From: Prevotellaceae bacterium
Lineage (GTDB): Bacteria; Bacteroidota; Bacteroidia; Bacteroidales; UBA932
Length of the DNA stretch: 5,329 nt
Direction of reading: 5' to 3'
Assembly (NCBI GenBank): GCA_031259655.1
Contig: JAIRLF010000345.1
Span: 1-5,329, forward strand
Notes under the pieces: model-generated
Told to the model about the DNA's origin: nothing
Databases searched by the model: none
The model's input: only the letters and a program-made list of their open reading frames with translations
Shown here: positions 5,121 to 5,329 of the stretch, piece after piece
Numbering within the stretch: position 1 is the first letter of the stretch
How the letters are laid out: every line of letters starts with the position of its first letter
Position numbers and translations under genes: made by a program

Positions 5121-5329
5121 ATGGGAAAAATAATTGATTTGACGGCGCCGATGTTTAATGGAGCGCCGACTATGCCGATGGATCCGAAATTTGCGATAAC
5201 ATGGCATTGCACGCTGGAAACATTGGGTTACAATCTGTCGCGCCTCGTTACTTCGACGCATCAGGGAACGCATATCGACGCTCCCCGCCACTTTTTCAAC
5301 AAGGGCGAATGTATCGACGAAGTTGCGCT
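5121..5329 (+). CDS. Cyclase-family metal hydrolase (partial, N-terminal)
   Basis: The first 69 codons of a gene cut by the window edge. The protein starts MGKIIDLTAPMFNGAPTMP and contains the signature of the cyclase/kynurenine formamidase-like family: H47-Q-G-T-H51-I-D53-A-P-R-H57-F, whose histidines and aspartate bind the metal ion. Family members average about 200-260 residues, so roughly a quarter to a third is visible. They hydrolyse amides, lactones or cyclic substrates, for example N-formylkynurenine and isatin. Beside a sugar symporter and an SDR, hydrolysis of a lactone or similar intermediate is a reasonable guess but unproven. The ATG at 5121 follows an A-rich stretch without Shine-Dalgarno, normal for Bacteroidota. 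Same strand as the four upstream genes, but separated from them by the transposon and repeat array. Confidence 0.88.
   Translation, partial: MGKIIDLTAPMFNGAPTMPMDPKFAITWHCTLETLGYNLSRLVTSTHQGTHIDAPRHFFNKGECIDEVA

Overview
The window looks like a chromosome segment of a member of the Bacteroidota, probably order Bacteroidales. The sequence signs are a promoter with the Bacteroidota-type -33 TTTG and -7 TAnnTTTG elements, A/T-rich translation starts mostly without a Shine-Dalgarno sequence, AT-rich spacers between moderate-GC genes, and a Bacteroidota-looking Y1 transposase. No ribosomal or other marker gene is present, so the placement is inference.

Left part (1-279): a non-coding leader. It holds a cluster of ATCTGTG-type repeats with a 10-bp hairpin (64-120), a well-formed promoter (151-180), and directly after it a perfect 14-bp inverted repeat (181-194 with 232-245) in what should be the start of the 5' leader.

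Middle (280-4018): four tightly packed plus-strand genes forming one operon: a class I pyruvate-type aldolase of the DHDPS/N-acetylneuraminate lyase family, a CtBP-like D-2-hydroxyacid dehydrogenase, a ten-helix RhaT-family sugar/proton symporter, and an NADP-type short-chain dehydrogenase. A fifth gene (5121 to the window end) begins a cyclase-family metal hydrolase (HxGTHxD motif). Uptake, oxidation, ring or lactone hydrolysis, 2-keto acid chemistry and aldol cleavage together suggest a catabolic route for a deoxy sugar or sugar acid. The substrate cannot be read from the sequence, and no dehydratase, regulator or kinase lies in view.

Right part (4019-5120): about 1.1 kb separating the dehydrogenase from the cyclase. 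It contains an intact 151-residue IS200/IS605-like Y1 (HUH) transposase of the REP-associated (RAYT) kind, lying between mirror-image flanks: a perfect 43-bp inverted repeat, an inner perfect 19-bp inverted repeat that is itself a hairpin, and outer hairpins whose stems differ by compensated base pairs. To its right are three about 120-bp tandem units plus a partial fourth. Their ends are degenerate copies of the right flank, so the array resembles REP/BIME arrays made by such transposases. A 30-codon leader ORF runs through the left flank and ends in a TAATG overlap with the transposase start. The last partial repeat forms a C(TTCG)G hairpin followed by a T run just before the cyclase gene, so the element may have altered expression of the operon's distal part.
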